Assembly: GCA_025924715.1 (NCBI GenBank)
Contig: JAICHV010000003.1
Location: 58,546-122,545, forward strand
Reading direction: 5' to 3'
Length of the DNA: 64,000 nt
From: Alphaproteobacteria bacterium
GTDB taxonomy: Bacteria > Pseudomonadota > Alphaproteobacteria > Micropepsales > Micropepsaceae
How positions within the stretch are numbered: the stretch's first letter is position 1; every line of letters starts with the position of its first letter. The position numbers and the translations under genes are program-made. The notes beneath the pieces were generated by a model. The model ran no database searches, was not told the DNA's origin, and saw only the letters and a list, made by a program, of their open reading frames with translations. Shown piece after piece: positions 7,768 through 17,054 of the stretch.

Positions 7768-9105
7768 TTAAGCGGCGTCGCGCTTCTTGTTGTCCCGGCC
7801 GCGATGCCAATGCGGGCGCGAACCGTTGCGCTTTTTGCCTGGGGCGCCGGCATCCGCCGGGCTATGCCCGCCCGGCTTATGGCCGCCTGGCTTATGATTA
7901 CCCGGCTTGCGGCCCTTGTTGTGGAAATGGCGGCGCGGCTCTTCCGGCTGCTGCTGGCCTTCGGGCAGCGGCGGCAGATCATGGGCCACGGCTTCGATCT
8001 TGTTGCGGGTGATACGCTCGATATCGCGCAGATAGCCCCGTTCCGACGGATCGCAGAACGACAGCGCAATGCCCGCGCCGCCGGCGCGCGCGGTGCGGCC
8101 GATGCGGTGGACATAGCTTTCCGGCTCATTGGGCAATTCGAAATTGACGACATGGGAAATGTCGTCGATGTCGATGCCGCGCGCCGCGATGTCGGTCGCC
8201 ACCAGCACGCGGACCTTGCCGCTGCGGAAGGCTTCCAGCGCGCGCTGCCGGGCGTTCTGGGATTTGTTGCCGTGGATGGCGTCGGACGTGACGCCGGTCC
8301 GGGACAGATGTTCGGCCACTTTGTTGGCGCCATGCTTGGTGCGGGTGAAAACGATCACCCGGTTCAGGGCCAGGTCCTGAAGCAGCGAAGACAGCAATTG
8401 GCGCTTTTGCTGCGCCGGGACGTAATAGAGCTTCTGCTCGATGCGGTCGGCGGTGCGGCTTTGCGGCGTCACTTCGATGCGCTCGGGGTTCTTCAACAAG
8501 TCGCCCACCAGCTTGACGATGTCGTCGGGCATGGTGGCGGAGAACAGCATCGACTGACGCTCGCGCGGCAGATGCGCCACGATCTTGCGCACGTCGCGGA
8601 TGAAGCCCATGTCCAGCATGCGATCGGCTTCGTCGACGATCAGGGTGTTCACGCCGTCGAGGCGGATATGTTTTTGCTGCACCAGGTCGAGCAAGCGGCC
8701 GGGGGTGGCGACCAGGATGTCCACGCCATGCTTGGTGGCGTTGACCTGCGAGTTCTGGCTGACCCCGCCCAGGATCACCGCCAGCTTGAGATTGAGGAAG
8801 CGGCCATAGGTGCGCAGGCTCTGCTCGATCTGGACCGCCAATTCGCGGGTCGGCGCCAAGATCAGGGCCTTGGTCTGGCGCGGCTGCGGCGGCACATGAC
8901 CGATCGACAGCTTCTGCAGCAGCGGCAAGCCAAAGGCCGCGGTCTTGCCGGTGCCGGTCTGGGCAATGCCCAGAAGGTCGCGGCCGCCCATAAGCGCCGG
9001 GATGGCCCGGGTCTGGATGGGGGTGGGATGGGTGTAGTTCTCAGCCGCCAGGGCACGCAGAATCGGCTCGGCAACGCCAAGAGCGGCGAAAGTCACGTCA
9101 GTCAC
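7768..9105 (-). CDS. rhlE: DEAD-box ATP-dependent RNA helicase, RhlE type
   Basis: A 445-residue DEAD-box RNA helicase. Q-motif PTPIQTRAIPALM, motif I AQTGTGKT (48-55), motif Ib TPGR, motif II DEAD (158-161), motif III SAT (189-191) and motif VI HRIGRTARAG are all intact. The C-terminal tail of about 60 residues is very basic, with repeated HKPGG and a KKR end, as expected for an RNA-binding extension of the RhlE group. It is divergent from a cold-shock-domain protein with a 330-base shared upstream region, which suggests a cold or RNA-remodelling function. A 14-base perfect palindrome (7754-7767) directly follows the stop. Confidence 0.94.
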   Translation of the reverse strand: MTDVTFAALGVAEPILRALAAENYTHPTPIQTRAIPALMGGRDLLGIAQTGTGKTAAFGLPLLQKLSIGHVPPQPRQTKALILAPTRELAVQIEQSLRTYGRFLNLKLAVILGGVSQNSQVNATKHGVDILVATPGRLLDLVQQKHIRLDGVNTLIVDEADRMLDMGFIRDVRKIVAHLPRERQSMLFSATMPDDIVKLVGDLLKNPERIEVTPQSRTADRIEQKLYYVPAQQKRQLLSSLLQDLALNRVIVFTRTKHGANKVAEHLSRTGVTSDAIHGNKSQNARQRALEAFRSGKVRVLVATDIAARGIDIDDISHVVNFELPNEPESYVHRIGRTARAGGAGIALSFCDPSERGYLRDIERITRNKIEAVAHDLPPLPEGQQQPEEPRRHFHNKGRKPGNHKPGGHKPGGHSPADAGAPGKKRNGSRPHWHRGRDNKKRDAA

Positions 9106-9435
9106 GAAAAGTCCTTAAAAACCGGGAGAACGCACCTATGGCGCGGCTGCAACGGCTGTTGCCGTCTTCCACGCACACTGGAGGGAACGGAAGGTTCAAA
9201 ATAGTCCGGCGATGATGGCCTGAAGGCCTTTGTGCGGTCGGCTCGGATGGCGGGTATATCGGCGCTTATCCCTGTAAAGTCAACCATTTGCTGCGGCGCA
9301 GCGAAAAACGGGTGTTTTCAGCAACTTGCGGGGCCCCGGTTTCTGTAGTCATCATAACGGACACGCGCCCGCTCAGCAGGCCGGGTTGGGGAGTGCGTTT
9401 GGGGAAAAACCGGCTGGGTGTGGCGTCGGTTCATC
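9106..9435. other. Divergent intergenic region between rhlE and the cold-shock gene
   Basis: These 330 bases hold no convincing gene. They must carry both promoters and probably long 5' leaders for the helicase and the cold-shock gene, as is common for cold-inducible transcripts. Short stem-loops can be drawn (GGCCT-ga-AGGCC near 9220; GCAAC-ggct-GTTGC near 9148). No strong Shine-Dalgarno sequence is seen immediately before the cold-shock ATG. I could not place promoters with confidence. Confidence 0.5.
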
Positions 9436-10002
9436 ATGTCTCATTACGATCACGACTCGTCCAAGTCTCTCGCGCAATCATCCGCCAGAGGCAAAGTGAA
9501 ATGGTTCAACGCAACCAAAGGTTACGGCTTCGTCACGCTCGATAATGGCGGCGACGCATTCTGCCATGCCTCTGCGCTGCAGGCGGCCGGTCATGCCGAA
9601 CTGCCCCAAGGCGCCAGCATCGTCTGCGACCTTGCCGATTCCCAGCGGGGCCTGCAGGTGGTGGCGATCCATAGCGTCGATCTTTCCACTTCCGAGACGC
9701 CCGGCACCCGCGGTCCGCGCCGCGAATTCGGCGGTGGCGGCGGCGGCCGCTTCGGCGGCGGGGGCGGATTTCACCGCGACAGCGGCCCTGCCGGTCCCAT
9801 GGTCGAAGGCAAGATCAAGTTCTTCAACGACCAGAAGGGCTTTGGCTTTGTCATGCCGGACAATGGCTCGGGCGATATCTATCTGCATGCCAGCGCGCTC
9901 AGGCGCTCCGGCGTGCAGGTGGTCGAGCCCGATCAACGCATCCGCTATTCCACGCGCCAGGGCAACAAGGGCGTGGAAGTCGACCGGGTCGAGTTGATTT
10001 AA
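9436..10002 (+). CDS. Double cold-shock-domain protein
   Basis: A 188-residue protein with two cold-shock domains. Domain 1 (about 18-82) has RNP1-like KGYGFVT and RNP2-like DAFCHAS. Domain 2 (about 123-188) has KGFGFVM and DIYLHAS. They are joined by a linker rich in Gly, Phe and Arg (about 95-115), typical of single-stranded nucleic-acid-binding proteins that can self-associate. Such two-domain CSPs are characteristic of alphaproteobacteria. The ATG at 9436 was preferred over an in-frame codon at 9418 because homologous domains start soon after and the upstream residues are not domain-like. It likely acts as an RNA chaperone or antiterminator, with the divergent rhlE as partner. Confidence 0.92.
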   Translation: MSHYDHDSSKSLAQSSARGKVKWFNATKGYGFVTLDNGGDAFCHASALQAAGHAELPQGASIVCDLADSQRGLQVVAIHSVDLSTSETPGTRGPRREFGGGGGGRFGGGGGFHRDSGPAGPMVEGKIKFFNDQKGFGFVMPDNGSGDIYLHASALRRSGVQVVEPDQRIRYSTRQGNKGVEVDRVELI

Positions 10003-10024
10003 CGCGCGCGGCGTTCTGCCGGTG

Positions 10025-11881
10025 TTATGTGGCGCGCGCCACGCCCGGGGCAACATCCGGATCGTTCTCGACTTCTTTTAGCTTCTCACGCGCGGCGGCG
10101 GCTTCGCGTTGCTTGTTCCACATCGCGGCGTAATGACCGCCGCGGTCGATCAGCTCGGTATGACGGCCGCGTTCGACGATCTGGCCGTGATCCAGCACCA
10201 GGATTTCATCGGCATCGATCACGGTGGAAAGCCGGTGGGCGATCACCAGGGCGGTGCGCCCTTGTGAGACCTCGCTGAGGGCGCCCTGGATTTCCCGCTC
10301 GGTGCCGGTGTCCAGCGCGCTGGTGGCCTCATCCAGCAAAAGAATGGGCGGATTTTTCAGGATGGTGCGGGCGATGGCGACGCGCTGTTTTTCGCCGCCC
10401 GACAATTTCAAGCCCCGTTCGCCGACCATGGCGTCATAGCCTTCGGGCAGCAACTGGATGAACTGGTCGATCTGCGCCAGCCGCGCCGCTTCCTTGATCT
10501 GCGCCTCATTGGCGCCGATGCGGCCATAGGCGATGTTGTAGCGCACGGTATCGTTGAACAGCACGGTATCCTGGGGCACGATGCCGATCACCGCGCGCAG
10601 GCTTTCCTGCGTCACGTCGCGGATGTCCTGGCCGTCGATGGTGACCGCGCCGCTTTTGATATCGTAGAAGCGATAGAGAATGCGGCTGATGGTGGATTTC
10701 CCCGCCCCCGAGGGTCCCACCACCGCCACGGTCTTGCCGGCCGGCACGGTAAAGCTGATGCCTTTGAGCACCACCCGTTCGGGATCATAGCTGAAGACGA
10801 CATTGTCGAAGCGGATCTCGCCGCCCCTCACCACCAGCGGCTGGGCGCCGGGCTTGTCCTTGACCTCTTGCGGCCTGCCCAGAAGGCGGAACATCGCGTC
10901 CATGTCCACGAGGGCCTGGGTAATCTCGCGATAGACCGTGCCCAGCAGATTGAGCGGCTGATAGAGCTGCATCAAAATCGCATTGGCCATGACGAAATCG
11001 CCCACCAGGAAGCGGCCATCGCGGATGCCCAGCGCCGTCAGCATCATCACCACGCCCATGCCCAGGGCGACGATCACCGCCTGGCCGGTATTGAGCACCG
11101 ACAGGGAAATCTGCGACTGGATCGAGGCCTTGGCATAACGCTCCATCGATTTGTCGAAGCGGCGCGTCTCGTGTTTTTCGTTGTTGAAATATTTCACCGT
11201 CTCGTAATTCAGCAGGCTGTCCACCGCCTTGGTGTTGGCATCGGTGTCGGACTGATTCATCTCGCGGCGATAGGCGATGCGCCAGCGGGTGATGGCGAAG
11301 GTGAACCAGGTATAGGCCACCACCATGGCGATGGTGACCAGGGCGATGATCCAATCCAGCTTTATCACCATGATGGCGCTGAACAGGATCAGCTGGAACA
11401 AAGTCGGGAAAATGCTGAACAGGGCAAAGGACAACAGCGTATCGATGCCTTTGGTACCGCGTTCGATGACCCGCGAAAGTCCGCCGGTTTTGCGCTCCAG
11501 ATGGAAGCGCAGCGACAGGGTGTGGACATGGGCGAAGGTCTCGACCCCCACCTCGCGCATGGCGTGGTACTGCACCTTGGCGAAGATGCCGTCGCGCAGC
11601 TGGGCGAAGGTCTGCATCAGAATGCGGGCCAGGACATAGGCGCCGACCAGGGCCAGCGTGGTGCTGAGTGCGATCGCACCCGGCGAGCGGGCCAGCTCAT
11701 TGGTGACCTGGCCCATGAAAATCGGAAAAGCCGTGGTGGCGATGATCGCCAGCACCAGACAGCCCAAGGAGATGAACACCCGCGCCCGTAGGCCGGCATG
11801 TTTGGGCCAGAGATACGGCATCAGCCGCAATAGCGGCCGGAAGGACGGCGCGCCCGAACCTTCTTCGACCGGATGGGCCAT
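10025..11881 (-). CDS. Atm1/HMT1-type ABC transporter, fused permease and ATPase
   Basis: A 618-residue half-transporter. A six-helix exporter domain (about 30-320) is followed by an ATPase with Walker A GPSGAGKS (389-396), signature LSGGEKQR and Walker B LLLDEATSALD. The stretch TDANTKAVDSLLNYETVKYFNN is the hallmark of the Atm1 branch, whose bacterial members export glutathione conjugates, glutathione polysulfide or metal-glutathione species. It should work as a homodimer in the inner membrane. A 37-residue membrane protein gene ends three bases upstream and is almost certainly co-transcribed. The substrate is inferred from family only. Confidence 0.93.
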   Translation of the reverse strand: MAHPVEEGSGAPSFRPLLRLMPYLWPKHAGLRARVFISLGCLVLAIIATTAFPIFMGQVTNELARSPGAIALSTTLALVGAYVLARILMQTFAQLRDGIFAKVQYHAMREVGVETFAHVHTLSLRFHLERKTGGLSRVIERGTKGIDTLLSFALFSIFPTLFQLILFSAIMVIKLDWIIALVTIAMVVAYTWFTFAITRWRIAYRREMNQSDTDANTKAVDSLLNYETVKYFNNEKHETRRFDKSMERYAKASIQSQISLSVLNTGQAVIVALGMGVVMMLTALGIRDGRFLVGDFVMANAILMQLYQPLNLLGTVYREITQALVDMDAMFRLLGRPQEVKDKPGAQPLVVRGGEIRFDNVVFSYDPERVVLKGISFTVPAGKTVAVVGPSGAGKSTISRILYRFYDIKSGAVTIDGQDIRDVTQESLRAVIGIVPQDTVLFNDTVRYNIAYGRIGANEAQIKEAARLAQIDQFIQLLPEGYDAMVGERGLKLSGGEKQRVAIARTILKNPPILLLDEATSALDTGTEREIQGALSEVSQGRTALVIAHRLSTVIDADEILVLDHGQIVERGRHTELIDRGGHYAAMWNKQREAAAAREKLKEVENDPDVAPGVARAT

Positions 11882-11884
11882 GTT

Positions 11885-11998
11885 CTACCTACCCATATTG
11901 GCGCCGCCGAAGAAGTAAAACCCGGCTGCAAGTGCGATCAGGGCGACAATAATATAGACAACGAGCCAACGGCGCGGATTGATTTTCTTGGTCGACAT
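11885..11998 (-). CDS. 37-residue single-span membrane protein upstream of the Atm1-like transporter
   Basis: A small open frame starts at ATG 11998 (MSTKKINPRRWLVV) and stops at 11885. It has a positively charged N-terminus (KK...RR), one hydrophobic span of about 20 residues (VVYIIVALIALAAGFYFF) and a short GGANMGR tail, so the C-terminus would face the periplasm. Its stop lies three bases before the ABC transporter start, which argues for co-expression and perhaps a regulatory or assembly role for the transporter. The ribosome-binding site is weak. No named family is recognised. The clean TM design and its spacing to the next gene support a real gene. Confidence 0.65.
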   Translation of the reverse strand: MSTKKINPRRWLVVYIIVALIALAAGFYFFGGANMGR

Positions 11999-12090
11999 TG
12001 CTTTGCGAAAGTCGCCTTTTGGGGCCATCTGGCGTTATGGCGATAACCTGTTTAGGTAGATGCCTCACCCGAAGCAACCCCGACGACATT

Positions 12091-12666
12091 ATGGAAAAGC
12101 CCCACCACCCCGCCATCTGCGTCTTCTGCGGCGCCTCCTTCGGCAACCATCCCAAGTTCCGCGATGCGGCGGCCGCGCTGGGCGCCGGCATGGCGCGCAA
12201 GGGCTATTCCCTGGTGTATGGAGGCGGCACGCCAGGCCTGATGGGTGTGGTCGCCAAGGCAGTGCAGGATGGCGGGCAGAGCGTGCAGGGCATCATTCCC
12301 GCTTTCCTGCAGAATCTGGAGCCGCCGGTCTCGGCGGAAGAAAAGCTCATCGTCACGCCCCATATCCAGGAGCGCAAGGCGCTGATGCTGCAGATGTCGG
12401 ATGCGTTCGTGGTGCTGCCCGGCGGGCTCGGCACTTTCGATGAATTCTTCGAAGTGGCGACCGAGGCCCAGCTCGGCGTGCACAAAAAACCCATCATCGT
12501 CGTCAACGTGAACGGCTATTACAACGCGCTGGACGCCATGCTGCATTCCATCGTCGAGACCGGCTTTGCCAAGGATACGATCCTGAAACTGTATCACCTG
12601 GCGGACGGGGCGGAGGACGCGCTCAAAATCCTGGAAGAGGCGCTGGCTCATCCGGTGAAGGCTTAA
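12091..12666 (+). CDS. LOG family protein, cytokinin riboside 5'-monophosphate phosphoribohydrolase-like
   Basis: A 191-residue Rossmann-fold protein of the LOG/TIGR00730 family, which hydrolyses the N-glycosidic bond of nucleotide 5'-monophosphates (AMP, cytokinin ribotides). The family motifs GGGTPGLMG and PGGLGTFDEFFE (PGGxGTxxE) are intact; Arg in QERKALM and the Glu of the second motif are the catalytic positions. The ATG at 12091 (MEKPHHPAICVFCGAS) matches homologues; the frame open upstream to 11998 is not family-like. Bacterial members are often called lysine decarboxylase-like by mistake. It converges on cimA with 11 bases between stops. Confidence 0.92.
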   Translation: MEKPHHPAICVFCGASFGNHPKFRDAAAALGAGMARKGYSLVYGGGTPGLMGVVAKAVQDGGQSVQGIIPAFLQNLEPPVSAEEKLIVTPHIQERKALMLQMSDAFVVLPGGLGTFDEFFEVATEAQLGVHKKPIIVVNVNGYYNALDAMLHSIVETGFAKDTILKLYHLADGAEDALKILEEALAHPVKA

Positions 12667-12677
12667 GCGCTCCGGCG

Positions 12678-14276
12678 CTAGACCGGCGCGCCATCCTTGA
12701 ACAGTTTGTAAGTGATCGAATCCGTCAGCGCCTCGAACGAGGCATCGACGATGTTTTCCGACACCCCCACGGTCGACCAGCGATTGCCCTTGCCGTCGAT
12801 GCTTTCCACCATGACCCGCGTCACCGCTTCGGTGCCGCTGGTGAGGATGCGCACTTTATAATCCGCCAATTTGAGATCGGCCAGGATGGCGGAATATTTG
12901 CCCAGATCCTTGCGCAGCGCCGCGTCCAGCGCATTGACCGGACCATTGCCGGTGCCCACATTGTGCAGGCTCTCGCCCGCCACATTCAACCGCACCACCC
13001 CTTCGGAGACGGTGACGAATTCGCCCCGCGCATTGCGCTGGCGCTCGACGATCACGCGGAAGCTTTCCACCTGGAAATAGTCCGGCACCTGGCCCAAGGC
13101 GCGCCGCGCCAGCAATTCGAACGAGGCTTCGGCGCCGTCATAGGAATAGCCGAGGAATTCGCGCCGCTTGACCTCGTCCAGCAGCCGCGAGACCCGTTCG
13201 TCCTTGGCATCCAGATCGATGCCGGACTCGGCCAGGCGCGCCAGCACATTGGAACGGCCGGCCTGATCGGAGACCAGGATCTTGCGCGCATTGCCCACCA
13301 GCTCCGGAGGCACATGCTCATAAGTCTTGGGGTCCTTCATCACCGCGGAAGAATGAAGCCCGCCTTTATGCGCAAAGGCCGAAGGTCCGACATAAGGCGC
13401 GTGGCGGTCCGGGGCGCGGTTGAGAATTTCGTCCAGCAGCCGCGACAGATGGGTGAGATTGGCCAGTTGACCTTGCGACAGGCCCGTCTCGAACTGCGAC
13501 GCATAAGGTCCCTTCAGCATCAGATTGGGCAGCAGGGTGCAAAGATTGGCATTGCCGCAGCGCTCGCCCAGACCATTGAGCGTGCCTTGCACTTGGCGTG
13601 CGCCGGCGCGGATCGCCGCCAGGCTCACCGCCACGGCCTGGCCGGTATCGTCATGGGCGTGGATGCCCAGCGCCGCGCCCGGCAGCTTCGCCTTTACTTC
13701 GCTGACAATCCGGTAGACGTCTTCCGGCAGCGTGCCGCCATTGGTGTCGCACAACACCAGCCAGCGCGCCCCGCCCTCCGCCGCGGCCCGCAGGCAGGCA
13801 AGCGCGTAATCTGCATTGGCCTTGTAGCCGTCGAAGAAATGCTCGGCGTCGAACAGCGGCTCGCGGGCGCGGGCGGTGATCGCTTCCATGGAGCGGGCGA
13901 TATTGTCGATATTCTCTTCGCGCGGAATTTCCAGCGCCACATCGACTTGGAAGTCCCAGGTCTTGCCGACCAGGCAGACCGCATCGCACTTGGCATCCAG
14001 CACCGGCGCCAGGGCGGGATCATTGGCGGCGCTGCGGCCCGACCGCTTGGTCATGCCGAAGGCAGTGAAACGCGCCGATTTGAGCGGCGGGCGTGCAGCG
14101 AAGAAAGCGGTGTCAGTGGGATTGGCACCCGGCCAGCCGCCCTCGACATAATCGATCCCGAGCGCATCCAAAGCGAGCGCGATCTGGCGCTTGTCCTCGA
14201 CCGAGAAATCCACGCCTTGGGTCTGCGCCCCGTCGCGCAAAGTAGTGTCGAAAATATAGAGGCGTTCGCGGCTCAC
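12678..14276 (-). CDS. cimA: (R)-citramalate synthase
   Basis: A 532-residue DRE-TIM enzyme of the CimA group, which condenses pyruvate and acetyl-CoA to citramalate for 2-oxobutyrate and isoleucine synthesis. The start of the barrel reads [18 protein letters not shown] and GWPGANPTD, a CimA rather than a LeuA pattern; [11 protein letters not shown] and [12 protein letters not shown] carry the metal-binding His and substrate loop. The C-terminal third is the LeuA dimer/allosteric domain. The GTG at 14276 is chosen because GGGAGG lies seven bases upstream and it overlaps the cysS stop in GTGA. Together with leuD it suggests complete branched-chain amino acid synthesis. Confidence 0.93.
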   Translation of the reverse strand: MSRERLYIFDTTLRDGAQTQGVDFSVEDKRQIALALDALGIDYVEGGWPGANPTDTAFFAARPPLKSARFTAFGMTKRSGRSAANDPALAPVLDAKCDAVCLVGKTWDFQVDVALEIPREENIDNIARSMEAITARAREPLFDAEHFFDGYKANADYALACLRAAAEGGARWLVLCDTNGGTLPEDVYRIVSEVKAKLPGAALGIHAHDDTGQAVAVSLAAIRAGARQVQGTLNGLGERCGNANLCTLLPNLMLKGPYASQFETGLSQGQLANLTHLSRLLDEILNRAPDRHAPYVGPSAFAHKGGLHSSAVMKDPKTYEHVPPELVGNARKILVSDQAGRSNVLARLAESGIDLDAKDERVSRLLDEVKRREFLGYSYDGAEASFELLARRALGQVPDYFQVESFRVIVERQRNARGEFVTVSEGVVRLNVAGESLHNVGTGNGPVNALDAALRKDLGKYSAILADLKLADYKVRILTSGTEAVTRVMVESIDGKGNRWSTVGVSENIVDASFEALTDSITYKLFKDGAPV

Positions 14277-15583
14277 TTGCGCACCTCCCAAGTCGTGCCT
14301 TGCGGCCCATCTTTCAGCACGATGCCTTGGGCGAGAAGATCGTCGCGGATGCGGTCACTTTCGGCAAAGTTCTTCGCCTTGCGTGCCGCATTGCGGGCGG
14401 CAATCGCCTCGGCAATGGCCACTTCGTCCACCTTGGCTTTGGCGGAGATCTTCATCTGCACATTGGAAAAGCCCAGAAAGCCCAGCCCGCCCGCCAGCTC
14501 CATCTCGCTAGCCTGATGGAGCGCGGCGATGGCGGCCGGCGTGTTGAGATCGTCGGCCAAGGCGGCCAGAAATTCCGCGCCCGGTCCCGGATCGCTGAGG
14601 GGTTCGGTCACTTCATACCAGCGCTCCAGCATTTTCCAGCTTTCCCGCAAGCCCGCGAAAGTGAAATCGATCGGCTGGCGGTAATGGGTACGCAGCATGT
14701 TGAAGCGCAACACCTCCCCAGGCCAATCGGCCAGAAGCTCGCGGATGGTGAAGAAATTGCCCGCGCTTTTGGACATCTTCTCGCCTTCCACCTGCAGGAA
14801 ACCGTTATGCATCCAGACTTTGGCAAGGGGATGACCGTGATGCGCCCCTTCGCTTTGCGCGATCTCGTTCTCGTGATGGGGAAACATCAGATCGATGCCG
14901 CCGCCGTGAATGTCGAAACTCTCGCCCAGATATTTTCCGGCCATGGCGGAGCACTCGATATGCCAGCCCGGCCGTCCGCGTCCCCAGGGCGAATCCCAGC
15001 CGGGCGTGGCGGCATCCGAGGGTTTCCACAGCACGAAATCCATCGCGCCTTTCTTGTAAGGCGCCACTTCTACGCGGGCGCCGGCGATCATATCGTCGAG
15101 CGAACGCCGCGCCAGCTTGCCGTAATCGTCCTTGCTGGAAACGTCGAACAGCACATGGCCATCCGCTTCATAAGCATGGCCCGAGGCGATCAGGATTTGG
15201 ATCATCGCGATCATTTCCGCGATATGCTCGGTGGCACGCGGCGCCACCGTCGGCGCTATGCAGCCCAGCGCCGCCACGTCTTCATTATAAATCCGCGCGG
15301 TCTCTTCGGTCAGTTCGCGGATCGAAACCCCGCGTTCGGCGGCGCGGGCGTTGATCTTGTCGTCCACGTCGGTGACATTGCGGACATAGGTGACGTGGGC
15401 ATCGCCAAACTGATGGCGCAGCAGCCGGAACAGCACGTCAAAGACGATGGCGGGCCGCGCATTGCCGATATGGGCGAAGTCATAGACCGTGGGGCCGCAG
15501 ACATAGAGCCGCACATTGCGCGCATCCAGCGGCGCGAAATCCTCTTTGGTCTTGGTTAGGGTGTTGTAAAGGCGAATGGTCAT
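14273..15583 (-). CDS. cysS: Cysteinyl-tRNA synthetase
   Basis: CysRS, 436 residues, class I. Seen are the first zinc Cys in [18 protein letters not shown] with the HIGN form of the HIGH motif, further zinc ligands in GWHIECSAM and HHENE, and KMSKS in [12 protein letters not shown]. The ATG at 15583 ([13 protein letters not shown]) is the family start; an in-frame extension up to 15697 has no homology. It charges tRNA-Cys in the cytosol. It is followed without a gap by cimA (4-base overlap), an unusual partnership that may tie translation capacity to amino-acid synthesis or be chance. Confidence 0.96.
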   Translation of the reverse strand: MTIRLYNTLTKTKEDFAPLDARNVRLYVCGPTVYDFAHIGNARPAIVFDVLFRLLRHQFGDAHVTYVRNVTDVDDKINARAAERGVSIRELTEETARIYNEDVAALGCIAPTVAPRATEHIAEMIAMIQILIASGHAYEADGHVLFDVSSKDDYGKLARRSLDDMIAGARVEVAPYKKGAMDFVLWKPSDAATPGWDSPWGRGRPGWHIECSAMAGKYLGESFDIHGGGIDLMFPHHENEIAQSEGAHHGHPLAKVWMHNGFLQVEGEKMSKSAGNFFTIRELLADWPGEVLRFNMLRTHYRQPIDFTFAGLRESWKMLERWYEVTEPLSDPGPGAEFLAALADDLNTPAAIAALHQASEMELAGGLGFLGFSNVQMKISAKAKVDEVAIAEAIAARNAARKAKNFAESDRIRDDLLAQGIVLKDGPQGTTWEVRK

Positions 15584-15728
15584 CTCAGGCACATATAGCG
15601 ATTTGCCCGAAGCGGGCCAGGAAGGAAGTGTAACGGTGGGATTTGGGCAGACGGAAGGGTGCGGGTGGACTAGCCACGAATTCGCGCGTGCGCGCAAATT
15701 CGGATCGTCGCAATGGAACGGGCGAAGC

Positions 15729-17054
15729 TCACGCCGTTTTTCCTTCCAGCCGCGCCAAGGCTTTGGCGCGTCCGATCAGGGGTAACAGTTTTTTCAGTTC
15801 CGGTCCATGGTCGAGCCCAGTCAGAGCCAGCCGCAAGGGATGAAACAGGCCCCTGCCCTTGGCGCCGGTTTCCGCGGCCACCGCCTTGGTCCAGGCCGGC
15901 CAGGTGGTCTCGTCCCAAGGCTCGGGCGGCAGCAAGGCGGCGGCCTTGGCAGCCAGCGCCGCGTCCTCGATCACCGGCGTCACCGCGCCCGTGACCAGAC
16001 CGGCAAGCGGCCTCGCGTCCGCCAGGCGGGTCAGGTTGGGCTTGATCGCGTCCCATAGCGCTTCGGAAACACCCTCCAGCCGCGACGCCACCGCGGCGTA
16101 CGGCATGGCATGAAGGGTCTTGGCATTGAGCGCCGCCAATTCCTCCGGATCGAAATGCGCCGGCGCCCGGCCTATCTTGGCGAAATCAAATTCCGCCGCC
16201 AGCGCGTCCAACGACAGATGCGGCTCGACCGGATCGGAAGTGCCGATCTTGGCCAGATAGGACGCCACCGCCGCCGGCTCGATGCCGTCGTCGCGCAAGG
16301 ATTCCAGCGACAGCGACCCTAAGCGTTTCGACAGCGCCTCACCGCTCTTTCCCACCAGCAAGGAGAAATGGGCGAACTGGGGCACCGCTCCTCCCAACGC
16401 CTCGAAAATTTCGATCTGGGCGGCCGTATTGGTGACATGGTCCTCGCCCCGCACCACATGGGTGATGGCGAAGTCGATATCGTCGGCGACCGACGGCAAA
16501 GTATAAAGAAAGGCGCCGTCTTCGCGCACCAGCACCGGATCCGACATGGTCGAGGTATCGATCTCCACCGGCCCGCGCACCAGATCGGTCCAGGCCACTT
16601 TGCGGCGCGACAGCTTGAAGCGCCAATGGGGCCTGCGGCCTTCGCCTTCCAAAGCCGCGCGCTGCGCCGGCGTCAGGCTCAAACCCGAGCGGTCATAGAT
16701 CGGCGGCTTGCGGCGAGCCTTGAGCAAAGCCCGCTGGCGGTCCAGTTCGACCTCGCTCTCGTAACAGGGATAGACATGACCGGATTGCTGCAAGCGATAG
16801 AATGCCGTGCTGTAAATCTTCAACCGATTGCACTGGCGGTCGGTCAAATCATGGCTCAATCCCAGCCAGGCCAGGTCGCGGTAGATCGCTTCTTCAAAAG
16901 CCTTGGTCGAGCGGGCCTGGTCGGTGTCGTCGATGCGCAGCAGGAAACGCCCGCCCGTTTTCCGGGCGAACAGCCAATTGAGCAGCGCGGTTCGCGCATT
17001 GCCGGCGTGCAGCAGGCCCGTGGGTGACGGCGCGAAGCGGACGGTGACACTCAT
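15729..17054 (-). CDS. gltX: Glutamyl-tRNA synthetase
   Basis: GluRS-type class I synthetase, 441 residues. The HIGH-equivalent region reads [19 protein letters not shown], and the KMSKS-equivalent is [12 protein letters not shown]. This KRLGS form and the short length resemble the second GluRS found in many alphaproteobacteria rather than the longer KRHGA type; specificity for tRNA-Glu versus tRNA-Gln cannot be read off. The ATG at 17054 overlaps the nadE stop by four bases, so nadE and gltX form an operon. It should supply Glu-tRNA for protein synthesis and, in alphaproteobacteria, for tetrapyrrole or amidotransferase pathways. Confidence 0.93.
   Translation of the reverse strand: MSVTVRFAPSPTGLLHAGNARTALLNWLFARKTGGRFLLRIDDTDQARSTKAFEEAIYRDLAWLGLSHDLTDRQCNRLKIYSTAFYRLQQSGHVYPCYESEVELDRQRALLKARRKPPIYDRSGLSLTPAQRAALEGEGRRPHWRFKLSRRKVAWTDLVRGPVEIDTSTMSDPVLVREDGAFLYTLPSVADDIDFAITHVVRGEDHVTNTAAQIEIFEALGGAVPQFAHFSLLVGKSGEALSKRLGSLSLESLRDDGIEPAAVASYLAKIGTSDPVEPHLSLDALAAEFDFAKIGRAPAHFDPEELAALNAKTLHAMPYAAVASRLEGVSEALWDAIKPNLTRLADARPLAGLVTGAVTPVIEDAALAAKAAALLPPEPWDETTWPAWTKAVAAETGAKGRGLFHPLRLALTGLDHGPELKKLLPLIGRAKALARLEGKTA

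Noticed and set aside
9288..9545. Open frame of 85 codons in front of and into the cold-shock gene
   Set aside because: It overlaps the real gene in another frame, and its sequence has no recognisable pattern or ribosome-binding site.
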